A stretch of DNA of 62,194 nucleotides from Candidatus Accumulibacter contiguus (GTDB lineage: Bacteria; Pseudomonadota; Gammaproteobacteria; Burkholderiales; Rhodocyclaceae): the NCBI RefSeq assembly GCF_012940005.1, contig NZ_SPMX01000001.1, positions 1-62,194 of the forward strand. The letters run 5' to 3'. The translations under genes and the position numbers were made by a program. Positions 55,115-62,194 of this stretch are shown here, piece after piece (the first letter of the stretch is position 1; the number at the start of each line of letters is the position of its first letter). The notes beneath the pieces are model-generated. The model did not search any database. It saw only the letters and a list, made by a program, of their open reading frames with translations, and was not told the origin of the DNA.

Positions 55115-55285
55115 AAGAGCCAAAAAAAAGACCTCGAACCGCGTTTGGCTCAGGCGGAACAGGGTCAGCGAGCCGTGTTCTTCGTAGACGCGGCGCACTT
55201 TGTCCTTGGTGCCTTCATGTCGGTGGTGTGGTGCTTGACTCGGGTCTGGATCAGGGCGCCCTCGGGCAGGCAGCGCTTCCCTGCC
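55115..55285 (+). mobile_element. IS630-family transposase fragment
   Basis: A single frame reads [52 protein letters not shown]. This matches the DDE core of IS630-type transposases (FVDAAHF-hydrophobic-W, with APSGRxRFNVLGA expected next). Both ends are missing and it runs straight into an IS91-type fragment at about 55285, so it is a dead remnant. Confidence 0.8.
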
Positions 55286-55287
55286 CG

Positions 55288-56286
55288 GCGGCGGGTTCCG
55301 ATGCCCGGATCGGGGCGCTTGCCTTCATTCACCGCTTTGGCGCGCTGCTCAATCCGCATGAGCACTTCCACTGCATCGTCATCGAAGGCGTCTTCGAGGC
55401 GGACGCTTCAGGAACGGCGACGTTTCAGGAAAGCAGTGCCCCCGACCGGAAATTGCTCGACGAAGTGCAGGCCAAGGTCCGCCGCCGTCTGCTGCGCGCG
55501 CTGACCCGGCGCGGTGTGCTTGAGCCGGAAGATGCCGAGACGATGGCAAGCTGGGAGCACGAGGGTGGCTTCTCGGTCGACGCCAGCGTGCGCGTCGAAG
55601 GGGCCGACCGCCTGGGCCTGGAACGGCTGCTACGGTATTGCGCTCGACCGGCCTTTGCGCTGGAACGTTTGCGTGAACTCGACGCCGAACACCGGGTCTA
55701 TGAGCGCGTCAAGCCGGGTCCCTGCGACAGCGTCCGCTGGATGCTCACGCCGCTCAAACGGTTCGAGCGTCTGGCGGCGCTGATTCCACCCCCGCGCCGT
55801 CCTCGACATCGGTACTACGGCGTACTGGCGCCCAACGCACCGCTACGCGCACAGGTCACCGCGCTTGCCGGCGTGCCAGAGCGTCCGACCGCGCCGCTGG
55901 TTACAGCGACTGAGACGGAGACTGAGCCAATCGCGGCGCCAATCACCGCCCCAGGCGCGTCGTCCGACAGCGAGGAGCAGGCAGAGGAAGCGCCCCTGCG
56001 TCGTGCGACCGGCTACGTCTGGGCGCTGCTGCTCACGCGGATCGATGAGGTCTTTCCGCTCGTCTGCCCACGCTGCGGCGGTGAGATGCGAATCATCGCC
56101 TTCATCACCGACGCCGGCGCGGTGCGCGACATCCTGACCCATCTGGGCGAGCCAACATCGCCGCCACGCCTGATGCCCGCCCGTGCACCGCCGCTCTGGG
56201 AGATGCAGGGCGCCACCATGGGCGAGGACGACCCACAGGCTCAACCGGCACCTGAGTACGAATTCGACCAGCGTATCGCCTGGTAG
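55288..56286 (+). mobile_element. IS91-family transposase, 5'-truncated
   Basis: About 332 codons of an IS91-type (HUH) transposase remain. It has [29 protein letters not shown] (His-hydrophobic-His motif), [53 protein letters not shown], and a C-terminal zinc motif [14 protein letters not shown]. The N-terminal zinc-binding part is missing, replaced by the IS630 fragment. A 15-bp perfect hairpin lies 79 nt downstream and may be the element's terminus. Confidence 0.88.
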
Positions 56287-56364
56287 GTGCGGGTTGGAAG
56301 TATCCATGCGCAAAGGTCCAGACTGAAGCCAGACGAGCTGCCATCGCCCGTCGTGGGACGACTC

Positions 56365-56408
56365 GTGCCTGTGTTCATCGGCCCGGCCGGGCGGATGAAC
56401 ACAGGCAC
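56365..56408 (+). terminator. Perfect 15-bp hairpin after the IS91-type ORF
   Basis: GTGCCTGTGTTCATC (56365-56379) pairs perfectly with GATGAACACAGGCAC (56394-56408). The 14-nt loop between them is itself palindromic (CCCGGCCGGG). It could be the 3' subterminal hairpin typical of IS91-like rolling-circle elements, or simply an intrinsic hairpin. There is no T-run after it, which argues against a Rho-independent terminator. Confidence 0.5.
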
Positions 56409-56469
56409 TGGGCGAGGCGGGATTCGGATGACTTTTCATGGGTTCCTGGGACCCAATCCGAGATTGACG

Positions 56470-56730
56470 CCCGTTGATGAAGGCTCATATACTCCATATA
56501 CTCTCGATGGTGCCGTTGGATTTCCTATCCTTGGCCATCAGCGTGCGCTAGTCGCATCGATTCTAGACGTCGGAGTTGTAGATCCCCCCTCGTCTGTTAT
56601 CGCGGCTTTCGATCAGCGTGTCGACGGCTTGCTGGCTCGAACGTTTGAGTGTCGACGCGAAACCTGCACCCTCACCAACCTGCGTGACACCCTCCTGCCC
56701 AAGCCGATCTCCGGTGAATGCTGCGTGTGA
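56470..56730 (+). pseudogene. C-terminal fragment of a type I specificity subunit (HsdS)
   Basis: The frame reads [19 protein letters not shown], then [22 protein letters not shown]. This is the conserved end of many HsdS proteins ([16 protein letters not shown]). Everything upstream of about 56470 is lost at the IS91 border. It marks the former hsdS gene of a second type I restriction locus whose hsdR start lies at 58652. Confidence 0.75.
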
Positions 56731-56761
56731 AGGATGCCGAGAAGCGAATCGAGGAGATCAC

Positions 56762-58003
56762 ATGAAACCGTCCGATGTACGACCCGGCGCCCCGGCGCGC
56801 ATCGAGTACCTGAAGGTACAGAACTTCCGCGCCTTGCGCGAGGTCGAGTTCAAGGAACTGACGCCCTTGACGGTGCTTCTCGGCCCCAACGGCAGCGGCA
56901 AGTCCACCGTCTTCGACGTGTTCGCTTTCCTGGCCGAGTGCTTCGAAGTGGGGCTCCGTCGAGCCTGGGACAAGCGCGGCAGGGCCAAGGAACTCAAGAC
57001 TCGCGGCGGCGAGGGGCCGGTATCGATCGAGATCAAGTACCGCGAGCGGGGTTATCCGCTGATTACCTATCACCTGGCCGTGGACGAGCGCGCTGGCAGG
57101 CCGGTGGTGATCGAGGAGTGGTTGCGCTGGAAGCGCGGTAGCCACGGGCAACCGTTTCGCTTTCTCGACTACCGCGAGGGTCTAGGCCGCGCCGTCAGCG
57201 GCGAACAGCCCGATGCACAGGACCGGCGCATCGAGGTGCCGCTGAAGTCCTCCGACTTGCTGGCGGTGAACGCGCTGGGTCAATTCGCCGAGCATCCTCG
57301 TGTCGCCGCCTTGCGGGAGTTCATCACTGGCTGGTACGTGTCCTATCTGTCGGCAGACAGCGCACGTGGCCAGCCTGAGGCCGGTCCGCGCGAGCGCTTG
57401 AGCAAGACCGGCGACAATCTCGCCAACGTGATCCAGTACCTGGCCGAGCAGCACGAGGGACAGCTCGAACGAATCTTTGCCGTGCTGCGTAGCCGCGTGC
57501 CACGAATCGAACGTGTACTCGCCGAGACCATGCCGGACGGCCGCCTGCTGCTGCAGATCAAGGATGCGCCGTTCAGCCATCCGGTACTCGCGCGCTTTGC
57601 CTCCGACGGTACGCTGAAGATGCTCGCCTATCTGGTGCTGCTTTACGACCCGGTGCCACCTCCCTTCATCGGCATCGAAGAGCCCGAGAACTTCCTGCAC
57701 CCGCGCCTGCTGCCGGAACTCGCCGAGGAATGCCGAACCGCCAGCGGGCGTACGCAGTTGCTGGTGACTACACATTCTCCCTTCTTTCTCAATGCACTAC
57801 GGCCGACAGAGGTGCGCGTGCTGTGGCGCGACGAGCAGGGTTACACGCAGACGCAGCGCGCGTCGGACTTGCCCGGTGTGCCCGAGTTTGTCGAACACGG
57901 CGCCTTGCTTGGCCATCTCTGGATGGAGGGCCAGCTTGGCGTCGGCGATCCGCTGGTCAATCAGGGAGCGCCAACTCGCCCCCTGCGAGCGCGCAAGCCA
58001 TGA
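56762..58003 (+). CDS. AAA_21/OLD-like ATPase (candidate defence ATPase)
   Basis: A 413-aa ABC/SMC-type AAA ATPase. The Walker [10 protein letters not shown] is residues 41-49 after [17 protein letters not shown]. The signature-like [19 protein letters not shown], the Walker [14 protein letters not shown] and the H-loop [14 protein letters not shown] follow. There is no nuclease domain of its own. It overlaps the DUF4276 gene by 4 nt (ATGA). Pairs of such ATPases with a TOPRIM-like partner are a common architecture of anti-phage systems (OLD, Gabija, PARIS). It lies between hsdS and hsdR fragments. Start ATG 56762; the frame is open upstream. Confidence 0.88.
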   Translation: MKPSDVRPGAPARIEYLKVQNFRALREVEFKELTPLTVLLGPNGSGKSTVFDVFAFLAECFEVGLRRAWDKRGRAKELKTRGGEGPVSIEIKYRERGYPLITYHLAVDERAGRPVVIEEWLRWKRGSHGQPFRFLDYREGLGRAVSGEQPDAQDRRIEVPLKSSDLLAVNALGQFAEHPRVAALREFITGWYVSYLSADSARGQPEAGPRERLSKTGDNLANVIQYLAEQHEGQLERIFAVLRSRVPRIERVLAETMPDGRLLLQIKDAPFSHPVLARFASDGTLKMLAYLVLLYDPVPPPFIGIEEPENFLHPRLLPELAEECRTASGRTQLLVTTHSPFFLNALRPTEVRVLWRDEQGYTQTQRASDLPGVPEFVEHGALLGHLWMEGQLGVGDPLVNQGAPTRPLRARKP

Positions 58004-58617
58004 CGGCAATGCATCTGGAATTCCTGGTCGAGGAGCCGTCGATGGAGGCCTTCCTGCGCGCCCTGTTGCCGCGCCTGCTGCCCAGCGATCGCAGCTTCGA
58101 GGTGCATCCATTCCAGGGCAAGAGCGACCTCCTGAGCAAGTTGCTGGATCGTCTGCGCGGCTATGCGCAGTGGTTGCCGGAAGACTGGCGCATCGTCGTG
58201 GTGGTCGACCGCGACGACGACGACTGCGCGAAACTGAAGACAAAGCTTGAAGCGATGGCCGAGGCAGCCGGATTGATGACGCGATCACGCGCCGCTGGGC
58301 GACGGTGGCAACTCGTCAACCGCATCGCGATCGAGGAACTCGAAGCGTGGTACTTTGGCGATTGGCAGGCAGTCTGCCGCGCCTATCCGCGAGTGTCGCC
58401 CAACCTTCCGAAGCAGGCAGCCTTTCGCGATCCCGATGGCATCCGCGGTGGCACATGGGAAGCCTTCGAGCGCGTCCTACAGCGGCAGGGTTATTTCAGG
58501 ACTGGCTTGCGAAAGATCGAGGCCGCGCGAACCTTCGGGACTCAGCTCGATGCCGATCGCAGCCATTCGCGGAGTTTCGTGACGTTCCGCGCGGCGATTG
58601 CCGAGGCGATCGCATGA
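58000..58617 (+). CDS. DUF4276 protein with TOPRIM-like motifs (partner of the ATPase)
   Basis: A 205-aa DUF4276 member. The first strand ends in [19 protein letters not shown] (acidic residues E11/E12) and a second ends in [14 protein letters not shown] (D70/D72). This E...DxD layout is what a TOPRIM nuclease domain would show. Further family landmarks are [24 protein letters not shown] and [17 protein letters not shown]. It overlaps the ATPase by 4 nt. The inferred role is the nuclease or effector of the pair; this is not demonstrated. Its codon use is like the neighbours. Confidence 0.85.
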   Translation: MTAMHLEFLVEEPSMEAFLRALLPRLLPSDRSFEVHPFQGKSDLLSKLLDRLRGYAQWLPEDWRIVVVVDRDDDDCAKLKTKLEAMAEAAGLMTRSRAAGRRWQLVNRIAIEELEAWYFGDWQAVCRAYPRVSPNLPKQAAFRDPDGIRGGTWEAFERVLQRQGYFRTGLRKIEAARTFGTQLDADRSHSRSFVTFRAAIAEAIA

Positions 58618-58651
58618 ATCATCGACCCCCTGCGACCGAGTTGAGCCATTC

Positions 58652-59059
58652 ATGGCCAGCTTCACCGAATCCCTCGTCGAAGACGCCGCCCTCGCCTGGT
58701 TCGAAGCCCTGGGCTACACGGTGCTGCACGGACCGGCCATCGCCGTCAGTCAACCTGGCGCCGAGCGCAGCGACCCGAACTACCACGACGCGATGCTTGA
58801 CGGGCGGCTCCGCCAGGCACTCGTCAGCCTGAATCCCGACCTACCGCACGCAGCGCTGGAAGACGCCTTTAGAAAGCTGACGCGCAGCGATGTGTTATCG
58901 CTAATCGAGCGCAACCGCGCGGTGCCCCGGATGCTCCTCGACGGCGCCACGGTCGCGTACCGCCGCCAGGATGGCTCGATCGCGGGCGCGCAGGCGCGCG
59001 TCATCGACTTCGACACGCCGGAGAACAACGACTGGCTGGCCGTCAACCAGTCAGGCTGA
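58652..59059 (+). pseudogene. N-terminal fragment of a type I restriction subunit HsdR
   Basis: About 134 codons of an HsdR start remain: [53 protein letters not shown], and [15 protein letters not shown], where the nuclease domain should begin. It breaks off at about 59051, where duplicated glpD sequence starts, and hits a TGA at 59057. With the hsdS tail at 56730 it shows that the ATPase/DUF4276 pair was located between hsdS and hsdR. Confidence 0.85.
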
Positions 59060-59421
59060 TGAATCTCGACAGCTATACCTCGCCGGAGTCGATCGAGAGC
59101 CTGAGCAGTCGGCTGTGGCGGCGCTACGACCAGCAGGCACTGGCCCTGCTCGCCGAGATCCGCGAGAACCCGAGACAGGCGGAAGTCTTGATCAAGGGTA
59201 CCGACTACATTCGTTGCGAGATTCGGCTGGCCAGACATCAGGAAATGATCGTCAAGCTCGAAGATTTCCTGCGGCGCCGCTCCAAGATCGCCTTGGTGGT
59301 GCGCCGGGAAGACATCAGAAACGCCGACGGGCTGATGGAGGCGTGTGAAATCCTGTTCGGCGATCAGGCCAGGGAGAAATACGACGAGTATTTCCTGGAG
59401 CGATCAGACGCTGGGGGATAG
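59052..59421 (+). pseudogene. Duplicated 3' fragment of glpD
   Basis: It repeats the last 370 nt of glpD (codons from [20 protein letters not shown] to the end, YDEYFLERSDAGG) with a few changes. An ATG at 59059 leaves a 120-aa open frame, but nothing suggests it is expressed. The homology with copy A continues past the stop to 59517. Confidence 0.9.
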
Positions 59422-59732
59422 CCCACCCTCAAGCTTCCCGAAGACCCGCCCTTGTCGAGAAACAGGCAAGGCGCACAACGACGTCGAGGAGAACTCGGTG
59501 AACCCGCTTCTTGGCGAAGCCCTGGGGATGAGCTCGGAAGTGGTCTGTTGACTGGTGATCAAATGAACAGTAGAGTGGCCCGCATCCTGACGGTCATGAC
59601 TTTCCCGGCCACTGATCATGAAAGTCATCATCGTTTCCCTCTCCCCTGACCCCTCCACTGCGAGGGAGAAGAGAGATTCGTGAGTCGCTGACGCGACTTT
59701 CACATGAAGGGCGGAACGGAAGCATAACAATC
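59422..59732. other. Spacer with duplicated sequence and element copy 4
   Basis: 59422-59517 still matches copy A (54664-54758). A unique stretch, 59518-59587, then leads into the dispersed element copy 4 and the transporter start. No gene is seen. Confidence 0.6.
59588..59705 (+). repeat. Three-hairpin dispersed element, copy 4
   Basis: It starts TGACGGTCATGACTTTCCC and pairs with a slightly decayed right arm (AAAGTCATCATCGT). A weakened second hairpin (several substitutions) and an intact GAGTCGC...GCGACTTTCACAT stem follow. It lies 28 nt before the ABC transporter start, the same placement as copies 1 and 2 before leuD and namZ. Confidence 0.85.
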
Positions 59733-61853
59733 ATGTCTCGAGTGGAGGGGGTGAGGCACGAGGACGTCATCTGGCTTCTGGGCAGCCTCAGCGCACTGTA
59801 CCGCTTGCCGTTCGAAGCGAGTCTGATCGAGCAGGAGTTTCCGCCGCCGTACACCCTCGCCACCCTGCACGAAGCAGCACGCGCGCTCGGCTTCCGGACC
59901 GGCGTCGTCGCGCAGGCAGACGTCGATTGGCAGAAGCTGCCGCTGCCGGCCATTGCGTTTCTGCAGACTGCGGCTGTCCCGGAAGGGCCACCGCCGGTCT
60001 GCCACCCGGTTCTGATCGTAAACACCGATGGTCAGTCGCTGCTCTGCTTCGCAGCCGGCAAGCAAACTCCCGAAACACTGCCGATTGCCGAAGCGCACCG
60101 GCGTTTCGAAGCGGAAGTCATTCTGCTTGCCAGAAACGCCACCGCCGGCCACCAGGAAACGGCCGACCCTCACGATCTCGTCTGCGCGCGCAAGCCCTTC
60201 GGTTTTGACTGGTTTGTTCCTGAACTCGTCAAGCACCGGTCGATCTGGCGCGACGTGTTGCTTGCCAGTCTGGCGATCCAGTTCGTCGGCCTGGCAACGC
60301 CTCTGTTCACCCAGGTGATCATCGACAAGGTGGTCGTCCATCAGACGCACGGCACGCTGATCGTACTGGGTGTCGCACTGCTGATGTTCATGCTCTTTTT
60401 CGGCAGCATGACCTGGTTGCGCCAGTATCTCATCCTGCACACCGGCAACCGCATCGATGCCGTCCTCGGCGCCCAGGTCTTCCGGCACCTGCTGCAACTG
60501 CCGCTTCCCTACTTCGAACATCGCCCGACCGGCACGCTGGTCGCGCGTCTGCAGGGGATCGAAACCATTCGCGAGTTCGTCTCGGGCGCGTCCGTCACCC
60601 TGATTCTCGATCTTCCCTTTCTGCTGCTGTTTCTGGCGGTGATGTTCGCCTATAGCTGGCAGCTCTCACTGATCGCCATCGTCCTGCTCGGGGCGATCGC
60701 CGTCATCAGTCTCCTGGTCGCACCGCTGTTTCGCACCAGACTCAACCGGCAATTCCTGCTCGGCGCCCGCAACCAGGCATTCCTGACCGAGTACCTTGCG
60801 GGCATGGCGACCGTCAAGTCGCTGCAGATGGAACCCGACATCGATCGTAAATATGGCGATTACCTGGCCCAGTACCTTGCTGCCGGCTTCGCGACCCGAC
60901 AGGTTGGCAATACCTACAACGTGGTGGCCAACGGACTCGAACAGTTGATGACCCTCGCCATCCTGATCGTCGGCGCGCTGCTGGTGATGCAGAACGAGGG
61001 CTTCACTGTCGGCATGCTGGTCGCCTTCCAGATGTTCGCCAGCCGCATGAGCCAGCCTCTGCTGCGAATCGTCGGTCTGTGGCAGGAGTTCCAGCAAGCC
61101 AGCATCGCCGTCAAGCGGCTCGGCGACATCCTCGACATGCCGCGCGAGCCGCACACGCTGGTTCCGCATCGCCAGAAGCTCGATGAAGCTCTGCTGACCA
61201 TCGACAAGCTTGCTTTCCGCTACTCCGAACAGCATCCCTGGCTATTCAGAAATCTCGACCTGGCTTTCCCACCGGGTCAGCTGACCGTCGTCACTGGTCC
61301 TTCAGGCTGCGGCAAGAGCACGCTGGCGAAACTGCTGCTCGGCTTCTATCAGCCGGTGGAAGGTCACATTGCGCTTGACGGCAAGGACATCCGTCATCTC
61401 GCCGCCAACGAACTGAGAGCGACTTTCGGAGTGGTACCGCAGGAGACCGTGCTGTTTTCCGGCACGCTCTACGACAATCTGCTCATGGCGCACCCGCATG
61501 CCGGTTTCGAGGAGATCGTCGCCGCCTGCAAGGCCGCCGAGATTCACGAAGTCATCGAACGGTTACCGAAAGGCTATCAGACCGAGATCGGCGAACGCGG
61601 CACCGGGCTTTCCGGCGGACAGCGGCAGCGCATCGCCATTGCCCGGGCACTGCTCAAGCGCCCGCGCATCCTGATTTTCGACGAAGCCGTGTCCAACCTC
61701 GACCCGCAAACGGCCGGACACCTTGCGTCAACGATCAACCAGCTGAAGGGGAGGGTGACGATGATCTTCATTACCCACCAGGTTCCGGCCGGCCTGCAGG
61801 TCGATGAGGTATTCGCTTTTCACGGCACGCCGGGCGCAGTTTCGGTCAAATAA
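59733..61853 (+). CDS. Type I secretion ABC transporter (HlyB/LapB-like) with inactive C39-like domain
   Basis: A 706-aa permease-ATPase. The N-terminal 130 residues resemble the C39 peptidase fold but lack the catalytic cysteine (WLLGSLSALYRLPFEASL at the Cys position), as in HlyB-type chaperone domains. A six-helix membrane domain follows (SIWRDVLLASLAIQFVGLATPLFTQVIIDKVV onward). The ATPase has GPSGCGKST, LSGGQRQRIAIARALL and ILIFDEAVSNLDPQT. It should export RTX-like or adhesin substrates with an HlyD adaptor and TolC. No adaptor or substrate follows within the window. Its first part is duplicated at 54768. Confidence 0.93.
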   Translation: MSRVEGVRHEDVIWLLGSLSALYRLPFEASLIEQEFPPPYTLATLHEAARALGFRTGVVAQADVDWQKLPLPAIAFLQTAAVPEGPPPVCHPVLIVNTDGQSLLCFAAGKQTPETLPIAEAHRRFEAEVILLARNATAGHQETADPHDLVCARKPFGFDWFVPELVKHRSIWRDVLLASLAIQFVGLATPLFTQVIIDKVVVHQTHGTLIVLGVALLMFMLFFGSMTWLRQYLILHTGNRIDAVLGAQVFRHLLQLPLPYFEHRPTGTLVARLQGIETIREFVSGASVTLILDLPFLLLFLAVMFAYSWQLSLIAIVLLGAIAVISLLVAPLFRTRLNRQFLLGARNQAFLTEYLAGMATVKSLQMEPDIDRKYGDYLAQYLAAGFATRQVGNTYNVVANGLEQLMTLAILIVGALLVMQNEGFTVGMLVAFQMFASRMSQPLLRIVGLWQEFQQASIAVKRLGDILDMPREPHTLVPHRQKLDEALLTIDKLAFRYSEQHPWLFRNLDLAFPPGQLTVVTGPSGCGKSTLAKLLLGFYQPVEGHIALDGKDIRHLAANELRATFGVVPQETVLFSGTLYDNLLMAHPHAGFEEIVAACKAAEIHEVIERLPKGYQTEIGERGTGLSGGQRQRIAIARALLKRPRILIFDEAVSNLDPQTAGHLASTINQLKGRVTMIFITHQVPAGLQVDEVFAFHGTPGAVSVK

Positions 61854-61861
61854 AGCGCTGC

Positions 61862-61916
61862 TAACGGTCATGACTTTTCCAGGCACCCCCGATCATGAAA
61901 GTCATGACCGTTTCCC
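61862..61916 (+). repeat. Dispersed element, copy 5 (first hairpin only)
   Basis: TAACGGTCATGACTTTTCC and AAAGTCATGACCGTTTCCC match the first hairpin of the other copies exactly. The C/G-rich and third hairpins are absent, and unrelated sequence follows. It lies 8 nt after the ABC transporter stop, where the strong hairpin could act as a 3' mRNA end structure. Confidence 0.85.
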
Positions 61917-61998
61917 TTGTATGCTTCGTTTTGTGGTTTTTCGTTCGTTCAAGAGAGGAGATGAAGTCATGGCTGGAAGGGTGTCAAGAGGACCGTGG

Positions 61999-62194
61999 AA
62001 TAAATGCGAGAGAGGTATTTTTCTCTTGCGTTTATGCCGCGAAAGCCTCTTGACATCCTGTAAGCCAAGTACACTTGAGGCAGGGGCTGGGGAGGGGTTG
62101 ATCATCCCCGGCCGCTGCCTCACGGCGAGTGCGGGGTTTGGGGCAGAGCCCCAAGGTTTAGGTCGTAGAGTGCCACGGAGGTGTGGTGGAAACG
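61999..62194 (+). ncRNA. Strongly structured segment, possible HEARO/omega-type RNA
   Basis: No gene is seen in the last 280 bases, but complex secondary structure is. TAAATGCGAGAGA pairs with TCTCTTGCGTTTA (62001-62034). GAGGCA (62077-62082) pairs with TGCCTC (62116-62121), enclosing GGCTGGGGA with TCCCCGGCC. TTGGGGC-AGA-GCCCCAA (62138-62154) is a perfect stem. Nested GC stems followed by a short purine-rich run look like the RNA preceding IscB/HNH-endonuclease genes (HEARO, omega RNA). Such a gene would start just beyond the window. The resemblance is from memory of the general form and is unproven; the window ends inside the structure. Confidence 0.4.

Noticed and set aside
56762-58617. 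Calling the ATPase/DUF4276 pair a PARIS system
   Set aside because: PARIS is defined by AriA with a DUF4435 AriB; the partner here is DUF4276, so the name would be unjustified.
62049-62076. TTGACA followed by TACACT before the structured segment, as a promoter
   Set aside because: The spacing is only about 14 nt and the -10 match is weak.
1-62194. tRNA, rRNA or replication-origin features
   Set aside because: No cloverleaf, CCA-ended arm, rRNA segment, DnaA-box cluster or integrase-linked attachment site was found by reading the intergenic regions.

Overview
The window is a high-GC bacterial chromosome segment. The gene order leuC-leuD-leuB-asd-fimV-truA-trpF-trpB-trpA-accD-folC-dedD-cvpA-purF-metZ is the classic betaproteobacterial arrangement. 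Together with the accessory content (TerD cluster, type I-E CRISPR, many IS and restriction remnants) it suggests a Rhodocyclales relative such as 'Candidatus Accumulibacter'. That placement is inferred from gene order, not from a database match.

Layout. 1-219: leader-distal end of a type I-E CRISPR array. 433-2355: TerD / AIM24-like / TerD stress cluster. 2432-3539 (-): broken sugar-transfer-type ATP-grasp gene. 4014-22506: a long co-directional housekeeping block for leucine, aspartate-family amino acids, tryptophan, malonyl-CoA, folate, purine and methionine synthesis. It also holds FimV, a CbiQ-like membrane protein and a small entericidin-type lipoprotein. 22503-24616 (-): a small membrane protein, an M23 peptidase and a YpfJ-type zinc protease. 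24772-31311: a tiny secreted peptide, RlmI, exported MsrA/MsrB, a Fur-family regulator, a DOMON-like protein, NamZ (DUF1343) and a two-component pair whose kinase is wrecked. 31311-41823: a type I restriction-modification island (HTH regulator, hsdM, hsdS, small coiled-coil ORF, Fic, hsdR, YgjP-like protease). It is fused to the truncated kinase at its left edge. 41824-43095: decayed sequence. 43096-45609: LrgA/LrgB pair, CBS protein and ArsC-like reductase. 45664-52668 (-): an iron-uptake module (hemP, tonB, exbB, exbD, TonB-dependent receptor, DUF1513, solute-binding protein) with a Fur box upstream of hemP. 53040-61853: glpD and a type I secretion ABC transporter. An insertion splits their neighbourhood, carrying IS630/IS91 remnants, an hsdS tail, an AAA ATPase + DUF4276 pair and an hsdR head, and is flanked by duplicated host sequence. 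61917-62194: no gene seen, but a strongly structured GC-rich segment that could be a HEARO/omega-type RNA.

Three themes stand out. First, a dispersed three-hairpin element (about 120 nt, five copies) lies between genes; in two copies it carries the upstream gene's stop codon. Second, at least seven reading frames are broken exactly at mononucleotide runs of 7-9 bases; this may be sequencing error or real slippage. Third, the ATPase/TOPRIM-like pair at 56762-58617, sandwiched between hsdS and hsdR fragments, is the best candidate for a less-described defence system.
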